From Bacteroidota bacterium (lineage in GTDB: Bacteria > Bacteroidota > Rhodothermia > Balneolales > Balneolaceae), in NCBI GenBank assembly GCA_024635465.1, contig JAGXIS010000015.1, forward strand, positions 1-9,722: DNA of 9,722 bases, written 5' to 3'. A program made the translations under genes and the position numbers. Position 1 is the first letter of the stretch. Every line of letters starts with the position of its first letter. This document shows, one piece after another, positions 6,964-9,722 of this stretch. The notes under the pieces are model-generated. The model was not told the origin of the DNA and ran no database searches. It was given only the letters and a program-made list of their open reading frames with translations.

Positions 6964-7023
6964 ATGCTGAGCCACAGCATATGGAAAGAAGGCGGGATCC
7001 ACAAGTTGGATTCCGCCTTTTTT
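6964..7023 (+). terminator. Rho-independent terminator of the BlaI/M56 operon
   Basis: A 12-bp stem pairs AAGGCGGGATCC (6989-7000) with GGATTCCGCCTT (7008-7019) with one G-U pair, a 7-base loop and a T run at 7018-7023. This is a textbook intrinsic terminator. A smaller hairpin, ATGCTG/CAGCAT (6964-6969 with 6975-6980), sits directly after the stop codon. Downstream, 7024-7113 is AT-rich without a clear promoter match. Confidence 0.9.
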
Positions 7024-7113
7024 ATTTAATATTGAATTTTTTTGAAACTTCTTTTTCTTACATTCGTACCACTTATTATAAATTGTACTATGTAATCAGA
7101 TCAGGTACGGCAT

Positions 7114-7296
7114 ATGTCAGCAAAATTAAAAAAATCACGGATCAACAAAAAGATTGCCGGAGTTTGTGGCGGTATCGGTGAATATCTTAATTGGGATCCT
7201 ACTTTAGTAAGAGTACTATTTTTACTTCTCCTTTTCTTTTCAGCTGGGACAATGGTTCTCTTCTATTTTATTCTGGCTCTCATCATGCCTGATTAA
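7114..7296 (+). CDS. PspC-domain small membrane protein
   Basis: A 60-aa protein that is almost entirely a PspC domain. A basic N-terminus (KKSRINKK) is followed by the family signature AGVCGGIGEYLNWDPTLVR (15-33) and one transmembrane segment (~34-57, rich in Leu/Phe) ending in IMPD. The family includes E. coli PspC, which works in the envelope phage-shock response; many bacteria carry such minimal stand-alone copies of unknown specific role. It lies downstream of the M56 operon terminator, so it is probably transcribed separately. A longer overlapping frame starting at 6981 runs in another phase and has no family resemblance. Confidence 0.9.
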   Translation: MSAKLKKSRINKKIAGVCGGIGEYLNWDPTLVRVLFLLLLFFSAGTMVLFYFILALIMPD

Positions 7297-7337
7297 TTTT
7301 AGCTGAATTTGGAAAACTCATCTACCCTATCCATATT

Positions 7338-7382
7338 AGCAGATTAAACCCTGAATCTGTCAATTTGCTGTGATCTTTTTTT
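7338..7382 (+). terminator. Possible terminator after the PspC gene
   Basis: AGCAGATT (7338-7345) can pair with AATTTGCT (7362-7369) through one G-U pair. An alternative inner pairing joins CAGATT and AATCTG. Seven T residues follow at 7376-7382, but 6 bases separate stem and T-tract, so termination is only plausible. Confidence 0.35.
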
Positions 7383-7447
7383 AAAAATAATCTCAACAAA
7401 ATGATTCCAACAGATTCAATATGTCTGGATGAATCGGAGTACTGACT

Positions 7448-8302
7448 ATGAAAATCGCCATAATCGGCAAAAAAGATCGAGCAGAGGCCTGGGAAAAACA
7501 TCTTAGGAAGCTGACTGTTGTCAGTGAAGTAGTGATTACAGGTACTCTTCCAGATGATAATGATATTGCGGCTGTTCTGTTAATCGACGATTCTGTTGAT
7601 TGTCTGACTCATCTATTGAGATCCATTAAACTTGGCAATCACACTTATCTGATCTCTAAATTACCTTCTGATCTTGAGCTTCTTGAAACCATATATCACT
7701 CATCAGAAGAAGCCGGTGTAAATGTTCAATTTTCTCACTGGCCATCTATGGCTGAATCGATGAACTGGATTCGGCAACAAGTATCAAAACCCGATCTGAT
7801 TCAAATCAAAAAAGAGTCGGTACCTCCTAATTTCAGGGCGATGGAGAGTGAAGATTTCAAATCAGACTGGCTGGACGAGTTGGCACTGATCATCAAATGG
7901 TTGGGAGGTAATATTCATCGTTTTGAAGTGAAACCGATTCAACTTCGTCAGCATTTAATTGGAATCAATTTGACCCTCCGATATGAAAATTCAGCTGTAG
8001 CTTCGATCCAATACCTGGGTTCAGCGGCCAAAGAAACTCATCAACGAATCTTTTCTAATCGAACCACGATTGCTGATTGTGATATCATCAACCAAAAAGT
8101 ACGTATTCACACTTTGAATGAATTGAATAAAGTGACTGTACGCGAAAAGAAGTTTGATCCATCCGATACAGCAGAATGGTCTGTCATTCAATTCATTAAA
8201 TCAATTCAGATGAGCCAAAGCACCCTTTTTTCACCCTATGACGCTTATCAAACCGCAAAAGCGTATCATAGAATCGTGGGTCTTATGGATTCAGAAAAAT
8301 GA
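7448..8302 (+). CDS. Degenerate Gfo/Idh/MocA-like protein, function unknown
   Basis: The layout resembles the Gfo/Idh/MocA oxidoreductase family: an N-terminal Rossmann-like half (~1-120) starting MKIAIIGKKDRAEAW, then an alpha/beta C-terminal half (~135-280). The usual GxGxxG dinucleotide loop is replaced by GKKDRAE. The family EKP motif appears as SKLP (70-73). The usual DxGxHxxD segment seems to be SDWLDELALIIKWLGG (139-154), without the catalytic His. The protein is also short for the family, at 284 aa against roughly 330-380. Redox activity is therefore doubtful; a binding or regulatory role is possible. GGAG at 7436-7439, 8 bases before the ATG, supports the start. The gene converges with the SDR gene, with 17 bases between stops. 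Assignment rests on pattern only, and a distant non-family Rossmann protein is the alternative. Confidence 0.65.
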   Translation: MKIAIIGKKDRAEAWEKHLRKLTVVSEVVITGTLPDDNDIAAVLLIDDSVDCLTHLLRSIKLGNHTYLISKLPSDLELLETIYHSSEEAGVNVQFSHWPSMAESMNWIRQQVSKPDLIQIKKESVPPNFRAMESEDFKSDWLDELALIIKWLGGNIHRFEVKPIQLRQHLIGINLTLRYENSAVASIQYLGSAAKETHQRIFSNRTTIADCDIINQKVRIHTLNELNKVTVREKKFDPSDTAEWSVIQFIKSIQMSQSTLFSPYDAYQTAKAYHRIVGLMDSEK

Positions 8303-8318
8303 GTGTACATGAACACTC
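8295..8318 (-). terminator. Probable intrinsic terminator of the SDR gene, overlapping the convergent gene's end
   Basis: On the minus strand, GAGTGT and ACACTC (8318-8313 and 8306-8301) form a 6-bp stem with a 6-base loop, followed by ATTTTT (8300-8295). It starts two bases after the SDR stop codon. The stem reaches the stop codon of the plus-strand gene and the T run lies within its last codons. The stem is short, so strength is uncertain. Confidence 0.5.
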
Positions 8319-8319
8319 C

Positions 8320-9171
8320 CTACCCTTTCATCTTCAACATCTTAAAAATCGTCTTCAACTTTCCTCTCGACATCAACGAATCGACAAAATTAAATTGACC
8401 GGCAGATAACTTCTCACCCCCATCAATCGTAACACACTCCCCTGTTATATATGGGGCCATATCACTCATCAGAAATGCAGCAAGATTCGCAAGTTCATCA
8501 TGTTCACCGTATCGTCCGGCCGGTATTTTCTCCAAATACTGCTTCTCAAATTTTTTAGAGGGCAATAAACGGGTCCAAGCACCTTCTGTTGGAAAGGGGC
8601 CGGGCGCAATCGCATTTACTCGAATACCGTACGTTGCCCACTCAAAAGCCAGGGATCTTGTCATAGCCAACACCCCTGCTTTGCTGCAAGCAGAAGGGAG
8701 TACGAATGCAGAACCAGAATCCTCAGCATAGGTCGTTACAATATTAAGAATATTCCCTTTATCCTTCTTTTTGATACGATGATTACCAAAATGGTGAGTA
8801 CAGTTAAAGCTACCGTGCAAAACAATATCTACGATTGCTTTAAAACCACCGGGCGATAGATCTTCCGAAGCGCTCAAAAAATTACCGGCTGCATTATTTA
8901 CCAGCCCGGTCACCTCTCCTAAATCAGCGATCATCTCTTTAAACATCTCTCCTACTTTCTCGTAATCACGGACGTCCACTGAATAATATCTCACCTCATT
9001 ACCATATTTTTTTAGCTCTTCAGTCGCCTTTTTTAACTTTTTTTCTGTTCGCCCACATATCCCAATATTGGCTCCCAATGATGCAAATTTATCTGCCATT
9101 GAGAGGCCCAGCCCACTACCACCACCGGTAATCAGAATTGTTTGTCCTTTAAGTGTGTCTTCTTTAAACAT
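8320..9171 (-). CDS. SDR-family 2,4-dienoyl-CoA reductase-like enzyme
   Basis: A 283-aa short-chain dehydrogenase/reductase. Cofactor loop TGGGSGLG (15-22), with Arg41 in CGRTEKK at a site favouring NADPH, and NNAAGN (92-97). The usual YxxxK is replaced by SACSK (160-164). Tyr148 (TTYAE), Ser160 and Lys164 match the Tyr-Ser-Lys arrangement of mitochondrial-type 2,4-dienoyl-CoA reductase (DECR1). The flanking text YAEDSGSAFVLPSACSKAGVL is near-colinear with that enzyme, with one extra residue. AIAPGPFPTEGAWTRL (187-202) also matches. The predicted reaction is reduction of 2,4-dienoyl-CoA, letting unsaturated fatty acids enter beta-oxidation. An enoyl-CoA reductase role is the main alternative. 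It lies downstream of the thiolase on the same strand, which fits the pathway, but 234 bases of repeat-like sequence separate them. There is no Shine-Dalgarno site before the ATG. Confidence 0.88.
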   Translation of the reverse strand: MFKEDTLKGQTILITGGGSGLGLSMADKFASLGANIGICGRTEKKLKKATEELKKYGNEVRYYSVDVRDYEKVGEMFKEMIADLGEVTGLVNNAAGNFLSASEDLSPGGFKAIVDIVLHGSFNCTHHFGNHRIKKKDKGNILNIVTTYAEDSGSAFVLPSACSKAGVLAMTRSLAFEWATYGIRVNAIAPGPFPTEGAWTRLLPSKKFEKQYLEKIPAGRYGEHDELANLAAFLMSDMAPYITGECVTIDGGEKLSAGQFNFVDSLMSRGKLKTIFKMLKMKG

Positions 9172-9267
9172 ATAATATTGATTAATTGATGACTGTTCGA
9201 AATAAATATCTTAAGTATTGTCCCCGAACCGTGGATAACTCCCAGTCAGTGCGAGGACATTTCGACA

Positions 9268-9389
9268 CACTCCGTCGCATCCGCTCCTGCGTTGCTCAAT
9301 GTGACGAAGTGGTTGTTTTTTTTTAAATTAAATATCCATTCACACCGTCAGATCGAGCAGTTCCGACGCTTTTTGTCGGGACGTGTCGA
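9268..9389. repeat. Palindromic intergenic repeat between thiolase and SDR genes
   Basis: Two imperfect hairpins occupy the 234-base gap 9172-9405, which has no credible gene. CACTCCGTC (9268-9276) pairs with GACGAAGTG (9303-9311) with one mismatch; nine T residues follow at 9316-9324. A second hairpin pairs 9353-9367 with 9375-9389 at 11 of 15 positions, its core being CCGAC/GTCGG with loop GCTTTTT. CG-rich words such as TTCGACA, GATCGAG and TCGAGAAC contrast with the AT-rich surroundings. They resemble palindromic intergenic repeats common in Bacteroidota-like genomes (from memory). Confidence 0.55.
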
Positions 9390-9405
9390 GAACTCCCTGC
9401 ATCGT

Positions 9406-9722
9406 CTACCCATTACTCAAATTTTCAAATATTCCGGCGGCGCCCATTCCACCGCCAATACACATCGTAACCATGCCATATCGTTTATTCAACCGCTTGA
9501 GGTCGTGTAAAATCTGTGTTGTCAATTTTGCTCCGGTGCAGCCAAGTGGGTGACCCATCGCAATAGCTCCTCCATTGATATTCACTATTTCAGGATCTAT
9601 TCCAATTTCCCGAATCACTGCCAGAGCCTGAGCCGCAAAAGCTTCGTTCAGTTCTACAAGATCAATATCACCGATCTCTAATCCACATTGTTCGAGCACT
9701 TTTGGAATTGCTTCAACCGGAC
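9406..9722 (-). CDS. Thiolase (acetyl-CoA acyltransferase), C-terminal fragment cut by window edge
   Basis: The last ~105 residues of a thiolase. The frame stays open to the window end: upstream of the GTG at 9699 it reads PVEAIPK, continuing the family pattern, so 9699 is not the true start. Conserved elements in order are NEAFAAQAL (substrate and active-site loop), [19 protein letters not shown] with the catalytic His, and [14 protein letters not shown] with the catalytic Cys of the C-terminal CxG motif. All active-site residues expected in this portion are present. The enzyme splits 3-ketoacyl-CoA to acetyl-CoA and a shortened acyl-CoA, or runs in the biosynthetic direction. With the dienoyl-CoA reductase downstream on the same strand, beta-oxidation is favoured. 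The nucleophilic Cys near the N-terminus lies outside the window. Confidence 0.95.
   Translation of the reverse strand, partial: PVEAIPKVLEQCGLEIGDIDLVELNEAFAAQALAVIREIGIDPEIVNINGGAIAMGHPLGCTGAKLTTQILHDLKRLNKRYGMVTMCIGGGMGAAGIFENLSNG

Noticed and set aside
7042..7079. Promoter for the PspC gene (TTGAAA with downstream TATTAT)
   Set aside because: Spacing between the two hexamers is about 26 bases, too long for a standard promoter; AT-rich chance matches are likely.
6981..7181. 66-codon frame between the M56 and PspC genes
   Set aside because: It runs through the terminator hairpin and overlaps the clear PspC gene in another phase.
9406..9699. Complete 97-aa gene starting at the GTG at 9699
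   Set aside because: The reading frame continues to the window edge with thiolase-like residues, so this is the tail of a larger gene.

Overview
The window is an AT-rich bacterial contig end. Lipoprotein-type enzymes, a BlaI/M56 pair whose sensor carries TonB-system domains, AT-rich leaders mostly without Shine-Dalgarno sites, and palindromic intergenic repeats all suggest the Bacteroidota/Balneolota/Rhodothermota group. This placement is inferred from gene style; no rRNA or marker gene is present. Bases 1-30 are not genomic: they match the Illumina Nextera/Tn5 adapter, so the left edge is an untrimmed read or contig end.

Layout. 31-317: gene-free, with degenerate heptamer and palindromic repeat pieces. 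318-2480 (+): lipoprotein PQQ dehydrogenase with a cytochrome c domain inserted in its propeller. 2580-3533 (+): lipoprotein TIM-barrel sugar isomerase/epimerase-like protein. 3606-3674: long bulged hairpin between convergent genes. 3676-4344 (-): nitroreductase-fold flavoprotein closely resembling iodotyrosine deiodinase. 4345-4639: divergent intergenic region with a cluster of AGTAATTA-type half-sites, the probable BlaI operator. 4640-5020 (+) and 5020-6963 (+): BlaI-family repressor and M56 metallopeptidase sensor, translationally coupled and closed by a strong terminator. 7114-7296 (+): 60-aa PspC-domain protein. 7448-8302 (+): degenerate Gfo/Idh/MocA-like protein. 8320-9171 (-): 2,4-dienoyl-CoA reductase-like SDR. 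9172-9405: palindromic intergenic repeat. 9406-9722 (-): C-terminal part of a thiolase, cut by the window edge.

How the genes work together. The first two genes look like exported, membrane-anchored sugar or polyol enzymes; oxidation by the quinoprotein would pass electrons through its own haem. The BlaI/M56 pair is a self-contained signal-transduction module. It has no beta-lactamase nearby and no penicillin-binding sensor domain; its presumed periplasmic part is built from TonB-receptor-like and TonB C-terminal pieces. The SDR and the thiolase fit fatty-acid beta-oxidation, including unsaturated chains.

The points most worth a second look are the IYD-like dehalogenase with its full halotyrosine-binding triad, the chimeric M56 sensor with a lipobox-like motif at the end of its last membrane segment, and the Gfo/Idh/MocA relative that has lost its cofactor and catalytic motifs. 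No wholly novel multi-gene system is evident.
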